Origin: CBDCWA01 sp965223255 | GTDB lineage: Bacteria; Pseudomonadota; Alphaproteobacteria; Rhizobiales; Hyphomicrobiaceae | Direction: 5' to 3' | Length of the DNA: 64,000 bases | NCBI GenBank assembly: GCA_965223255.1 | Contig: CBDCWA010000004.1 | Span: forward strand, 496,001 to 560,000 | The notes under the pieces: generated by a model | What the model was told of the DNA's origin: nothing | The model's database searches: none | Seen by the model: only the letters and a program-made list of their open reading frames with translations | Part shown: piece by piece, positions 8,392 to 18,295 of the stretch | Layout of the letters: every line of letters starts with the position of its first letter | Position numbering within the stretch: the stretch's first letter is position 1 | Position numbers and translations under genes: made by a program

Positions 8392-11300
8392 TCAATCTTC
8401 GTCAGTCTCCGAAATCCAACCTCGGCCGTCATCCGACTGGTGCTTTTGGCGTCTGAGACGCTTTTGCCGCTGACCGGACCGGGTCACACCTTGGCGTGCA
8501 TTAACGCCGCTGCCCCCGCCACGGCTACGCGGTGTCACTTCAGGGCGCGGGTCTGTCATTTGGAACATTTCGCGAAAAATCCCCGGCGCCACCACCGACA
8601 ATGGATTGACCAGCACCGTTGGATTATCCATCGGCCCGCGGATTGCGAATACGACGCCCAGCATCCCTTCTCCTCTGGGCCCGCTCAATATCTCACCCAG
8701 AAGCGGCAAGTCTTTGAACATTGCATTCAGCCCCTGTAGCGGCACATAAGTGCCGCCAAGACTAACGACACGGTCTTGGAAATCCGCCTTGCCTTTCATC
8801 GACACACCGAGCAGCGGTCCCCTGAGCTCAGCGTTGTGCAGCACGAACTGCCCCTGTCCAACCGAGAACGGCACCCGCATCCAGTTGAATTCCAGAACTT
8901 CCCGTACAACTCTACGTCGCGCCTTACGACGGCCCTTCCCAGGCGCTTGCAGGACTTCCCCGACAACCCGGTCGCCATAGATATTGAAGTCGCGCACAAT
9001 CAGTTGCCCGGTTTTTTCTACGGCACCGCGCCGGTCGAGCCGAAGATAAAGGTTAAGCTTGCCGCCTTGCATCTTGGGATAAAAGCCGACCATCTTTAGC
9101 ACTTGACCAGCATCCGCCGATTGGGCAACGAGCCGCCGGTTGCGTTTCGCCTGCGTGCCCTTGAGTTCGACCTCTAATGATTGCGCCCGCCGGCGCTTGC
9201 TGGCGGCGTCGACGACACCACGTGCTGTAAGCGTCCGCATTGCCCCCTTGCGCCGCGACAGTCGGACGTTGACCTTCCGCATCGAGACATCACCATGCCC
9301 TATGACATTGTCGATGTTCGCAACAAGATCGAGATCTCTATCATTTTTTGACTGCGCACTATCGCCGCCACCGATGGAGTAGAACGACCGGAACAGTTGA
9401 CGCCCATCGAAGTTCCGCCCCTTGACCTTTACCTTCCAAACTTTCTGTTTGGACAAACGTCCACTGACCGAGAGTTGCGAGACCACATTCAACGCAAAAA
9501 CCGGGAAATCGAAGGCCCGCGCACGACCGGTTTTATCGAGCAGGACCCTGCCTTCCAAAGCTATATTTCGTCCGACGACTTTAAAATCTTTGAGCCGCGA
9601 GACCTTGTTGTCTTCAACGATCTCGAATTCGGCCTTGGCAGCGATGCGGGCAGCCTTGCGCCATGCCAGGCTCTTGATGGCGAGCGTTGCATTTGTCAGG
9701 TCGGCTGTAACCAATAGCCGTCGCGGTCCGACCTTCTGCGGCACGAGCCGCACCTCCACCGGCGTCGGTCCTTGTATCAACCCGCCCAACGTCAGACCCA
9801 ACCGGCGCCGGTCAGCATCATTTAAGACGGCTTGGAGCCTTATTGGCGGCTGGTTCGATGCACCGGCACGAAAAATGTGCTGCCAACCAACATTGACCGG
9901 GACACCGCGCAAAAGGAACTTTCCACCGAGATCGGCCGTCCGCTCCGTCACCGTAAAATTCAGGCTTCCACCCTCGACATCATATTTACCAACAAGTCTT
10001 TTGCCGGCGGCATCGATAACTTGTCCGTCCAGTTTAAAGGTCAGGTCTTCCGGCCCCAGGTCTTCGCCGAGTGGCACGGAAACATTGAGATTGCCCTGAA
10101 TCCTACCGGTCGCGGTAATCCGCTCCTTACCGATGATATCCTCACCGCCAAAGGCGTCTTGGCGCATCAATTCAATTCCGGCGGCCAGCGGCGCGGTGAT
10201 CGCAATGGTAAAGGCACCCCGGGCCTGCCGAGCCCAGACATTCGAGGACAGCAGCCTGCCGGTTTTGAGCGTCAGAGTTTTTCCCGACGGCAGCACCATC
10301 TTGGCCTTCGGTAGCACCACCTCCAATGTATCGTCATTGACGCGAATGAGGGCACGCGGTGCAACCACCGGACTGGAGCGCGGTGCCGGTTCAATTTTTA
10401 AGTTGCTCGCTTCAAACGCAGCAACCACCTTACGGCGTTCTGCCACCGGTGGCGCGTCGCGACCAGCGAGACGAAACGCACCGCTGGCACTGAACCGCCC
10501 CTTATCAATTGTACCGCCAAGCACTTGTTCACCCGCCCACTTGCGGAAAACTGGCACCAGCGCGCGCGGCCACAGCGCCTTAATAACTGGTGTTTTCAAC
10601 GAAGAAATCACGCCGGAAAACCGATGCGTATAAAGTTTGCCTGTCCGGACCAATTGCCCCGACGCATCGATGGCACCGCCTCCGGCCGCAATCTTGAGCG
10701 TGTCAATGCGAACTTGCCGGCCCTGATGCGCGATCAGTCCTCTGACTTCAAACTTGTCCAGGCGCGTTTTCGCGACGCCAAATTCCGGCGCAAACAACGA
10801 TCCCGATTTGGTTGCAACGGCAAATTGCCATGCCGCCCCTGGTGCCGTCGACACTCTGCGCCCTTCTGCGATCCAGTCGACCGAGTTCTTGCCCCAACGA
10901 AAATTGGCATTCTTTATCTTTAGATGGTCTCTAACGGCATTATATGAAAATTCGACAGTGCCTCTGTCGACTGCCTGCGTCAGCGCACCGGGAAAACGGA
11001 ATTTGCCCCGGCCGATCTTGAGACGCCCACCGATTGATCCAAGTTCACCCGCCTTACTGATCGCAAGCTTTATGTCTCCTGATAGCGGCGCAGCCAGCAT
11101 TCCTGCCAATCCGACGCCCGGCATCAATGGTGCAATCGAGCGTGGTACGAACTTATTGAGCTGCAACCGCAGGACGACACCTTCAGCGACTTTGTCATCT
11201 GCACCGGCAGCGAATTGCATTGTCCAATTCGCCTCCCTGCTCCTGACAGAAGCATTGCCGGTGAGCAGTCGCCCGGCACCGCGACCGCTCAAATCGAACC

Positions 11301-12153
11301 TTGCAGAGCGCACTTGCCAAAATAATTTTCTGCCCTGGTGCGTCAGAATAAGCGTTGCATCACGCACCCCCATCCCTCTCAGATAGGATCGAGGCCACGA
11401 CTTGCCGAGACCCGATTGCGCGCTTGCCATCAACCGCGTGACATCGAGCCGCGCGCGCGTTTGTTCAGCCGATTCGACTGTCCCTCTGAGGCCGACATTC
11501 GGCTGTCTTTTGGCACCGCCATCCCCCGGTCTCGAATTTGTAGAAGCTGCGGCTGGGCTTTCCGAAAAACTCAACGATATTCGGCCATCCACTTGCTGCA
11601 ATCGAAGTTTGGGCTTTATCAAAACAATCCGTTCAGGCGCGATACGCCCGAAAATCAGTGCCCATGGACTAAGCGCCAGCGCAGCCCGAGGCGCCAGCGC
11701 AATGGGCGTCCCCGCAAGATCGGAAAATTTGAGATAACTCAGGCGCAGCTCAAGACCTCGGTCGGAGGTGAGCAACACAAACGCATCGTCAACCTTAACC
11801 CGAAACTGCGGCAACTCCGATTGGATCGCGGTTGCGATTTTCCCGGTGTAGGATTTCAGAGATATCGGACCATTGAGCAGCCGCACATAACCGATACCAA
11901 TCCCGACACATAATAAAAGAATAAGCGGTCCCAGAATGCGGACGCCGATCCATAAGCTCCGCACGAGGATGCTTGGCCCGGCCACAACCGGCAGCCTCCG
12001 CCGTGCCCGACCGCTTGGCGCCACCTGCTCGCCGCCGTCATCGCCCCATCTTTCATTGTAGCCGTTTGCGTTCACAAGTTCTCTCGCTTCACGCCAAGGT
12101 ATCGGGACAGCACACACCGCCCGCGCATTCCACCACCCTTCAAATTCCGGCAA
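8392..12153 (-). CDS. large AsmA-like / DUF3971-type envelope protein
   Basis: A protein of up to 1253 residues resembling AsmA-family envelope proteins (DUF3971 plus AsmA-like C-terminal region), thought to bridge the inner and outer membranes and move lipids. One hydrophobic segment (WIGVRILGPLILLLCVGIGIGYV, about residues 68-90) anchors the N-terminus and the rest is repetitive beta-rich sequence with many basic residues. Near the C-terminus are FVLHNAELRGPLLGVSMKGKADF, YVPLQGLNAMF and a segment typical of this group. The start is uncertain: ATG at 12153, or GTG at 12075 behind GAGAGAAC. Monocistronic and divergent from bcp. The lipid transport role is inferred from the family. Confidence 0.8.
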   Translation of the reverse strand: MPEFEGWWNARAVCAVPIPWREARELVNANGYNERWGDDGGEQVAPSGRARRRLPVVAGPSILVRSLWIGVRILGPLILLLCVGIGIGYVRLLNGPISLKSYTGKIATAIQSELPQFRVKVDDAFVLLTSDRGLELRLSYLKFSDLAGTPIALAPRAALALSPWALIFGRIAPERIVLIKPKLRLQQVDGRISLSFSESPAAASTNSRPGDGGAKRQPNVGLRGTVESAEQTRARLDVTRLMASAQSGLGKSWPRSYLRGMGVRDATLILTHQGRKLFWQVRSARFDLSGRGAGRLLTGNASVRSREANWTMQFAAGADDKVAEGVVLRLQLNKFVPRSIAPLMPGVGLAGMLAAPLSGDIKLAISKAGELGSIGGRLKIGRGKFRFPGALTQAVDRGTVEFSYNAVRDHLKIKNANFRWGKNSVDWIAEGRRVSTAPGAAWQFAVATKSGSLFAPEFGVAKTRLDKFEVRGLIAHQGRQVRIDTLKIAAGGGAIDASGQLVRTGKLYTHRFSGVISSLKTPVIKALWPRALVPVFRKWAGEQVLGGTIDKGRFSASGAFRLAGRDAPPVAERRKVVAAFEASNLKIEPAPRSSPVVAPRALIRVNDDTLEVVLPKAKMVLPSGKTLTLKTGRLLSSNVWARQARGAFTIAITAPLAAGIELMRQDAFGGEDIIGKERITATGRIQGNLNVSVPLGEDLGPEDLTFKLDGQVIDAAGKRLVGKYDVEGGSLNFTVTERTADLGGKFLLRGVPVNVGWQHIFRAGASNQPPIRLQAVLNDADRRRLGLTLGGLIQGPTPVEVRLVPQKVGPRRLLVTADLTNATLAIKSLAWRKAARIAAKAEFEIVEDNKVSRLKDFKVVGRNIALEGRVLLDKTGRARAFDFPVFALNVVSQLSVSGRLSKQKVWKVKVKGRNFDGRQLFRSFYSIGGGDSAQSKNDRDLDLVANIDNVIGHGDVSMRKVNVRLSRRKGAMRTLTARGVVDAASKRRRAQSLEVELKGTQAKRNRRLVAQSADAGQVLKMVGFYPKMQGGKLNLYLRLDRRGAVEKTGQLIVRDFNIYGDRVVGEVLQAPGKGRRKARRRVVREVLEFNWMRVPFSVGQGQFVLHNAELRGPLLGVSMKGKADFQDRVVSLGGTYVPLQGLNAMFKDLPLLGEILSGPRGEGMLGVVFAIRGPMDNPTVLVNPLSVVAPGIFREMFQMTDPRPEVTPRSRGGGSGVNARQGVTRSGQRQKRLRRQKHQSDDGRGWISETDED

Positions 12154-12292
12154 CCGAGCAGTTGCGAGGTGGACCAGAGACGGCTACCCATAAGCGTACC
12201 GGGTCGGCGGCCCCCCAACGGTCTCACGCCCCAACACCAATATCTGCATTCTGTTTTGCGGATCGAAAAACGTCAAAAGAAAGGCACCCCTG

Positions 12293-12754
12293 ATGGTTGA
12301 AGAGGGAAAGACGGCACCAGCGTTCAAATTGCAGTCGGATACCGACGAAACGGTGAAGCTAAGTGATTTCAAAGGCAAACCTGTGGTCGTCTACTTTTAT
12401 CCCAAGGACGACACATCAGGCTGTACGAGGGAGGCACAGGACTTTACTGAACTCAAAGCAAAATTCGACAAGGCTGGCGTCCAAATATTGGGCATATCAC
12501 CGGACAGCGTAGCCAAACACCAGAAATTTCGCGACAAATACGACCTGACGGTTCGCTTGCTGGCCGATGAAGACAAGCAAGTCGTCGAGAAGTACGGCGT
12601 TTGGGTGGAAAAATCGATGTATGGGCGCAAATACATGGGTGTCGAGCGATCGACGTTTCTCATCGACGCAAAGGGCAAGATCGCCAAAATCTGGCGCAAG
12701 GTCAAAGTACCGGGCCACGCCGAAGCCGTCCTAACCGCTGCCAAAGACCTGTGA
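12293..12754 (+). CDS. bcp: thioredoxin-dependent peroxiredoxin, Bcp/PrxQ type
   Basis: Reduces hydrogen and organic peroxides in the cytosol. The 153-aa protein has the thioredoxin fold with YFYPKDDTSGCTREAQDF; the cysteine in SGCTREA (about residue 44) is the peroxidatic one. The resolving cysteine five residues later, present in E. coli Bcp, is absent, which suggests a 1-Cys or atypical mechanism. AAGAAAGG lies seven bases before the ATG. The next gene starts 2 bases after the stop, so both are probably one operon. Confidence 0.94.
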   Translation: MVEEGKTAPAFKLQSDTDETVKLSDFKGKPVVVYFYPKDDTSGCTREAQDFTELKAKFDKAGVQILGISPDSVAKHQKFRDKYDLTVRLLADEDKQVVEKYGVWVEKSMYGRKYMGVERSTFLIDAKGKIAKIWRKVKVPGHAEAVLTAAKDL

Positions 12755-12755
12755 C

Positions 12756-13631
12756 GTGGTAAACGCTTGGCCTCCGCCGCTCGACTCACCTGGCCCCCAT
12801 CCCACGACGCTGGCAGAAGCAGCTCTAGGTATCGTCGCTGCGCCAGCTCCGCCCACCAAGGTGGCGCTGGCACTCAACACCAGCCAACGCTGGACAAGGC
12901 GCCAGCTCACACTTGACCGCAACGCCGAGTTGCAGCTGCCCGACGCGCCTGGCCGGCCCGAGCGCCCGATCCTGACCGCACCGCGCAATGTGCCGAAACG
13001 CGGCACCAAGACGCGCCAACAGCGCCACGCCCTGTTGCACGCATTGGCGCATATCGAACTCAACGCGATCGACATGGCATGGGATTTGGTTGCCCGCTTC
13101 GCGCATCTCGAACTGCCGCTTGCATTTTTCGATGATTGGGTCAGCGTTGGCAAAGAAGAAGCCGAACACTTCCAAGCTTTGTCTGAGCGCCTCACTGCCC
13201 TCGGATCGGCTTATGGCGCCATGCCGGCACATGATGGCTTGTGGCAGGCAGCGGCGGCAACATCAGGAAATCTGCTTGCACGTCTGGCGGTCGTACCACT
13301 GGTTTTGGAGGCGCGCGGCCTTGATGTGACTCCAATGATGATAAGTCGCATGACCGCCAGCGGTGATTGCGAGAGCGCTGAGATTCTCAAACGCATCTAC
13401 AATGACGAAAAAGGTCATGTTGCGATTGGCTTGCGGTGGTTCCGCTATCTTTGCCAACGTCAAAACTTACCGGTTGAGCAAACCTACCAACAGCTCGTGC
13501 GGACTTACTTCAAAGGCGCAATTAAACCGCCATTCAACCACCATGCGCGGAATACTGCAGGCCTGACACCCACCTTCTACCTTGCCCTCGCTGCGCCGAC
13601 ATCAAAGCCGGGGCCCGCCGGCACAGATTAA
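12756..13631 (+). CDS. DUF455 ferritin-like diiron-type protein
   Basis: A 291-aa protein of the DUF455 family with a ferritin-like four-helix bundle. Likely metal ligands are visible: HIELNAI near residue 100, GKEEAEHF around 132-139, LEARGLDV around 187, and DEKGHVAI around 222. This E, ExxH, E, ExxH-like layout supports a diiron centre. Start is GTG one base after the bcp stop region, so translation is probably coupled to the peroxiredoxin. Function is unknown; the pairing suggests oxidative or iron stress, which is inference. The first 60 residues are proline-rich and variable. Confidence 0.85.
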   Translation: MVNAWPPPLDSPGPHPTTLAEAALGIVAAPAPPTKVALALNTSQRWTRRQLTLDRNAELQLPDAPGRPERPILTAPRNVPKRGTKTRQQRHALLHALAHIELNAIDMAWDLVARFAHLELPLAFFDDWVSVGKEEAEHFQALSERLTALGSAYGAMPAHDGLWQAAAATSGNLLARLAVVPLVLEARGLDVTPMMISRMTASGDCESAEILKRIYNDEKGHVAIGLRWFRYLCQRQNLPVEQTYQQLVRTYFKGAIKPPFNHHARNTAGLTPTFYLALAAPTSKPGPAGTD

Positions 13632-13858
13632 ACTTAACGCAACACAATGATTGCACGCAAAAACTCGAAGGTGAAAATCTGATATGTACACCCCAGCGTG
13701 GCCCCGACGTCCTGGTAAATGATCCATAATTGTGTAATAGACGAATGCGGTTGTGCTCATTGCCACAAGACAATGGTGCATCGCTGGCCGACTGGGTAAC
13801 CTTGCCCAGCTATCGAAGGTGTGGAGATTGAATAACAAGGCGCGGAGACGAAGTAGAA

Positions 13859-14335
13859 ATGCTGCCCAATTTCAAGAGGTCTGATCCACAAAGCCCTGCA
13901 CCGCAATTGCCGGGCAGGGGCGCGCCGCCACCGCCGCGTCCGCCAGCCCGCCCCGGCGAGCCAAGAACGGTATCTGTTATCGGGCCGGACTTGCTGTTGA
14001 CCGGCAATCTCGTCTCGAATGGTGAAGTACAAATCGATGGTGAAGTACAAGGCGATGTACATGGCTCTCACGTCCTGATCGGCAGCAATGCACGGATTAC
14101 TGGATCGGTAATCGGCGAGGAGGTGATCCTTCGCGGCCATGTTATGGGATCGGTGCGCGGCCAAAATGTCATGTTGCAGGCCACCAGCCGCGTCGAAGGC
14201 GACATCTACCATAAGAACCTCAGCATCGAACAAGGCGCCTATTTCGAAGGCAAATCCAGTCGATCAGAGGATCCAACAGCCGGCGTTCAGCACACTAATC
14301 CACACAATCAGGACCCAATCATCCCGAACCCCTGA
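13859..14335 (+). CDS. bactofilin cytoskeletal protein
   Basis: Bactofilins form nucleotide-free filaments at the membrane that organise local peptidoglycan synthesis. The 158 residues show the usual three-part layout: proline-rich N-terminus (about 1-35), beta-helix core beginning SVIGPDLLLTGNLVSNGEVQ and continuing with VQGDVHGSHVLIGSNARITG, VIGEEVILRGHVMGSVRG and VMLQATSRVEGDIYHKNLSI, then a polar tail with SSRSEDP. Start ATG follows GGAGACGAAG. The 228-base stretch before it holds no clear gene. Secure by repeat pattern. Confidence 0.92.
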   Translation: MLPNFKRSDPQSPAPQLPGRGAPPPPRPPARPGEPRTVSVIGPDLLLTGNLVSNGEVQIDGEVQGDVHGSHVLIGSNARITGSVIGEEVILRGHVMGSVRGQNVMLQATSRVEGDIYHKNLSIEQGAYFEGKSSRSEDPTAGVQHTNPHNQDPIIPNP

Positions 14336-14420
14336 CGCTTGCCCTAAGCATCGCTACCGCTACGTGTCACGACCGCGGCCCATATCGGGACCGCCCATTT
14401 AACAATCCGTCGCACACATA

Positions 14421-17084
14421 TCAGCTATCGAGTGTAGCAGGATTGACGCTGCCCCAAGCTGACAGGGCCAACCGTTTACCACCGAACTGTGCAACCAAGG
14501 GTTCGAATGCACGATCGTGACAGGTAAAAATAAGCACCTGATGATGCATTGCGGACCGGCTGAGCAAATCGAATAGAGTGCTTAATCTTTCATCGTCCGA
14601 AAACACCAGCGCGTCGTCGAGTATGATCGGAATCGCGTGACCTCTATCGGCAAACAGCCTAGCGTACGCGAGCCGGACCAGCACCGAGATCTGTTCCCGC
14701 GTACCATCGCTGAGCTGGGCCAAGGGCTCCAGTGATCTGCCACGCTTCAAGCCCGTCACGCTTAACGGACCGTCGAGATGCACGGCACCGTCCCCTAGAA
14801 GTTCAGTGATAAGAGGTTGCGCGCGATCAAGAACCGGCTGCAACACACGGCCCTTTTTTTCTCCCGCCGCACGATCAAGCTCGGACAGCAACAACTGCAA
14901 GGCGTCCGCTTCCAATTGTATATCATCTAACCGACGGCCGGCTTCACGAAAGGCCGCGGTCAATGTCTCTTGCTTAAATGCAATATCGGCTTCGCGATCG
15001 GCCTCAAGATGGCCCTCGATGGCGGCAATTTCGAGTTGAACGTCTTTGAGGCTTTGCGCTGTCGTTTCGGCGAGCGTTCGATGACGGTCGACCTCTTGCT
15101 GCAACTGTTCCAGAGTCTGGCCATCTGGGCAGGCCGCTGCCCAATCCTCATACGTACGGTGCGCATCGACATGAAAGGCCTGCGCCGCCTGCACCTCCCG
15201 CAACAAGGCGCCTTGAGCGTCATCATCAAGCTCAGCATCCTGCACCAACACCTGGAGCTGCTGTTCAGCGTTTTCAATCGACGATCGCGTGTGCTGCTCA
15301 CGCAATCTGGCAGCGACAATATCGCCCTGCAACGTTTCCAACGCACCGTGCTGCGCCTTCAAGTTTTCGCCGAGTTCAGCGATCCGGCATTTAACCTCCG
15401 CTTGGGTCTCAGAAATCACCGGGCCAGCTGGATCGCCGTTTGGACTTGGCCGCACATTTGCAAGTTCGGTCTCCAGAGCCGCTAAGCCGTCAGGCGCAAG
15501 CGCAGAAAACATCGCGGTCGCTGCATCCGCCCGACGCATAAGATGATGCTTCTCAACCAGCAATCGGCTGGCTTCCGCGACATCGCTCACACCCATCTGA
15601 GCCAAGAGAGTTTTTAACGCATCTCGATTAGCCTCACGCAAATTGGTAAGGCGTGCGTGTTCCGCCTCGTTGCCTGGACGAACCGCCAACCGCCCCACGC
15701 CCCCAACAACGATTTCGACCGGTTGATCTGCAACAATGGTCTCGCCTTCGGACAGGCTGCGACCATCGATCTCAAACACCCCGCCGGGGTCCGGCTCATA
15801 TTGAATGCCGATCGTCGCAGCCTGCGCGTCTTGCAAGGCGGCCAGGCGTTGGCCCTCAACGGCCAAGTCTCGCGCTTGTTCAACACGTGCGTCACTGACA
15901 GAAAGCCCAGCAATCTCCTCATTCAACTGATGCGCTTCGGCCTCGGCGTGCTTTGCCCGTGCAAGACGCGCTTCCAACTCACTGGCTGCACTGAGCGCGG
16001 CTTGATAGGCTTCATCGGCCACGAGACGCTGCAGAGAAGTTTCAGCTTCAGCCATCTTGCGCCGCAAGTCCTGCAGGCACGCCTCACCCTGTTGCCCCAA
16101 CTCCTGCAATCGCACGACGGTTGCCGTCTCGACCTCGATCTGCTCCTGCAATTTGCCAAGCCTGGTCTTCAGCTGCGAGATCTGCTTCTGTCGCGATTGC
16201 AAGTCGTCAAATTGCTTGGTCTTTGCGTCCAGTGTCGCCTGAGCGGCCTGGGCCTTATAATGCAAGGCATCGAGCCTCTCGCGCGCCACACGGGCTGCCT
16301 CAAAGGCTGCGTTGGCCTGCGCCCGCTCTTCAATCATCCGCTGGCCTCGCTCGGGATTGGCGAGCGCACGCTCTTCAGTGATCAGCTCCTGCAATCGCCG
16401 GTGCTTATCACGATAGAGCTCGAAGCGCGCATCCACATCGCCCAGAGTGACCTCCAGCGCAGCAAATTCGTCTTGGGCTTTGGCAAGCGCGCCGCCTTTG
16501 CGTGGCTTTAGCGTTTTCTCCGTAACCAACTCACCGAGCCGCTCTGCGATCAGCTCACGCACCTTCAACGCTTTGCCGCCACCGCTCGCCAGCGTCGCTT
16601 CCTGTTCTATAAATGCCGCAAGCGAAGCAGAAAGATTTGCAGTCTGGCGCCCTTCCGGCATCGAGAAACTCTTGGTCTGCGCCACCCACAACAATCCGTC
16701 GGGCACCATTGCTGTTGTCTCACCGACCAGCGATTCAAGTTGATTTTCCGCGTCCGCATTTCGCCAGCGCGTCTGTGTATCCAGGTTCATGAGGAGCGCA
16801 CTTTTGCCAGCGAGAAATTGCTTTCGCAACAGCCAACGGTCTTGTCCAAGTTGGAACTCGACTTCGATCATCGGTGCGCCGCCATGATACGACCTTAGCG
16901 CGCGCACCGCTTTATTGGTGGCCGAATATGGCTCACGGAATACGGCCTGCAAGGCGCGCAATAATGTTGACTTGCCGCGCTCATTTGGGCCCGCCAATAG
17001 ATTGAGCCCTGGGCTCAATCCCGTAAGACAAACGCCATCCAGAAAGGGCCCGACCTCTTGCAGGCGCAAAGCTGTCAGTATCAT
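14421..17084 (-). CDS. YhaN-like SMC/Rad50-type ATPase
   Basis: Large DNA-repair type ATPase of 887 residues. N-terminal half-domain has Walker A in AGPNERGKST (31-40); the middle is long coiled coil (about 180-460 and 560-770); the C-terminal half carries the signature-like LSDGTREQISVLVRLAYARL and Walker B IPIILDDALVFSDDERL, followed by a histidine switch in FTCHDR. This layout and the 1-base overlapping start behind a SbcD-like nuclease match the YhaO/YhaN (Rad50/Mre11-like) pair. It probably tethers or processes DNA ends together with its partner. A LexA box before the partner gene suggests SOS control. Confidence 0.9.
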   Translation of the reverse strand: MILTALRLQEVGPFLDGVCLTGLSPGLNLLAGPNERGKSTLLRALQAVFREPYSATNKAVRALRSYHGGAPMIEVEFQLGQDRWLLRKQFLAGKSALLMNLDTQTRWRNADAENQLESLVGETTAMVPDGLLWVAQTKSFSMPEGRQTANLSASLAAFIEQEATLASGGGKALKVRELIAERLGELVTEKTLKPRKGGALAKAQDEFAALEVTLGDVDARFELYRDKHRRLQELITEERALANPERGQRMIEERAQANAAFEAARVARERLDALHYKAQAAQATLDAKTKQFDDLQSRQKQISQLKTRLGKLQEQIEVETATVVRLQELGQQGEACLQDLRRKMAEAETSLQRLVADEAYQAALSAASELEARLARAKHAEAEAHQLNEEIAGLSVSDARVEQARDLAVEGQRLAALQDAQAATIGIQYEPDPGGVFEIDGRSLSEGETIVADQPVEIVVGGVGRLAVRPGNEAEHARLTNLREANRDALKTLLAQMGVSDVAEASRLLVEKHHLMRRADAATAMFSALAPDGLAALETELANVRPSPNGDPAGPVISETQAEVKCRIAELGENLKAQHGALETLQGDIVAARLREQHTRSSIENAEQQLQVLVQDAELDDDAQGALLREVQAAQAFHVDAHRTYEDWAAACPDGQTLEQLQQEVDRHRTLAETTAQSLKDVQLEIAAIEGHLEADREADIAFKQETLTAAFREAGRRLDDIQLEADALQLLLSELDRAAGEKKGRVLQPVLDRAQPLITELLGDGAVHLDGPLSVTGLKRGRSLEPLAQLSDGTREQISVLVRLAYARLFADRGHAIPIILDDALVFSDDERLSTLFDLLSRSAMHHQVLIFTCHDRAFEPLVAQFGGKRLALSAWGSVNPATLDS

Positions 17085-18211
17085 TATTGTTCCCTGTCGC
17101 TGGCACGTGCCAGCGTGAATAACCGGCGCATCGCGCGCTCGGCAGTGACGGCCTCTCGTGCCTCTCCACTGCTCATAATGCCCGCAAGGCGCTCGGCAAC
17201 GGCCTCGAGAACATCGTCCCCCAATGCGCGCAACTCATTCTCACGCGGTGACAATTGCAACCCATCACTGCGTCGGCGCAAATAGAACAAGCGCGCGGCA
17301 AGGTGTTCCAAGCGCTCGTCAAGCTCAGCGTCATCACTGAGCGACAATTCCCCCTCGAGCCTGAGTTCAAGCAGGCTCTGGTGCGACAGCTGGCCCAAAT
17401 CTCCGATCTCACGCTCTATGGCCGCAATGTCTTCCAGCGTCGTCACGCTGACAGACCGCTTTAGCCACCGGTAGTGCGCAACATCGACAACTTCGACCGC
17501 CGGCAAACGTCCAGGCGCCTCAAGACGAACCAGCAGGGCGTGACCTGGATCGTTTGCGGCAAACTGATCCGGCTCCGGTGTGCCGGCATACCATACCCGC
17601 GGACCGATTTGCTTCATGCCATGCCAATCACCAAGTGCCAGATAATCCAAATGCGCCGATTGCGTGCGTTCGGGATCGACAAACGCCGTCGCTGCAGACG
17701 TGAATGAAAATGACATCGCCGGGCCATGCGCCAGACCTATACGCATGACACCGGTATCGACCGGCACGTCGTCCATCCATTCCGTTGGATCGCGCGCCAA
17801 CCGCTTCTCGACGATCGGGCTCGGCAGTAACATCACGTCATCGCGCAGCATTTGCGGCACTGCATCAAGATAGACCGAAACATTCTCCGGCAGACCAATC
17901 GCCGTGAGCCGATCCCATACACCGGCATATTCGCCGGGATCATGATTGCCGGGAATGATATGCCAATTAAGATCATCGCTACCCTTTAGGCGCGCCAGAA
18001 CCTCTCTCAGGCCGAGGGCACTAATCGACCCGTGGTCGAACACATCTCCCGCGACCAATATATCACCGGCACCGCCCGCCCTTGCCGCATCCGCCAAACG
18101 GCCGATCGCCGACAATCGCTGCGCCCGCAACTGACTGGCATACTCAACGTCAAATTGCCCAAACGATTTGGCGATATGCCAATCGCCAGTGTGCAAAAAT
18201 GTGAACCCCAT
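17084..18211 (-). CDS. YhaO-like metallophosphoesterase, SbcD/Mre11-type nuclease
   Basis: Predicted DNA exonuclease subunit of 375 residues. Metallophosphatase motifs are in order: TGDWHI at 8-13 (usual DxH), VAGDVFDHG around 54-62 (GDxxD), and PGNHD around 87-91 (GNHD/E); later histidines in GLAHGP and ALGDWHGM complete the site. Its stop overlaps the ATG of the YhaN-like gene (TAATG). First gene of the leftward pair; 63 bases upstream lies a -10 like TATAGT (18279-18274) followed by a LexA box. The family partner relationship makes function as an end-processing complex likely. Confidence 0.9.
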   Translation of the reverse strand: MGFTFLHTGDWHIAKSFGQFDVEYASQLRAQRLSAIGRLADAARAGGAGDILVAGDVFDHGSISALGLREVLARLKGSDDLNWHIIPGNHDPGEYAGVWDRLTAIGLPENVSVYLDAVPQMLRDDVMLLPSPIVEKRLARDPTEWMDDVPVDTGVMRIGLAHGPAMSFSFTSAATAFVDPERTQSAHLDYLALGDWHGMKQIGPRVWYAGTPEPDQFAANDPGHALLVRLEAPGRLPAVEVVDVAHYRWLKRSVSVTTLEDIAAIEREIGDLGQLSHQSLLELRLEGELSLSDDAELDERLEHLAARLFYLRRRSDGLQLSPRENELRALGDDVLEAVAERLAGIMSSGEAREAVTAERAMRRLFTLARASDREQ

Positions 18212-18280
18212 TGGCGCTCCGCCACGTCCTAAGTGTTACCGTCAAAATGCCACGCTTAACTTTGAATGCCGGCACTATAA

Positions 18281-18295
18281 GTTCTATGTTTGTTC
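18281..18295 (-). promoter_or_regulatory. LexA box (SOS operator) before the YhaO/YhaN operon
   Basis: The bases read GTTC-TATGTTT-GTTC on the plus strand, an exact match to the alphaproteobacterial LexA direct repeat GTTC-N7-GTTC. It lies 70 bases upstream of the nuclease start and abuts a -10-like TATAGT at 18279-18274 on the minus strand, so bound LexA would block the promoter. Confidence 0.75.

Noticed and set aside
14500..14530. tRNA T-loop-like GGTTCGAATG
   Set aside because: Lies inside the YhaN-like coding region and has no cloverleaf around it.
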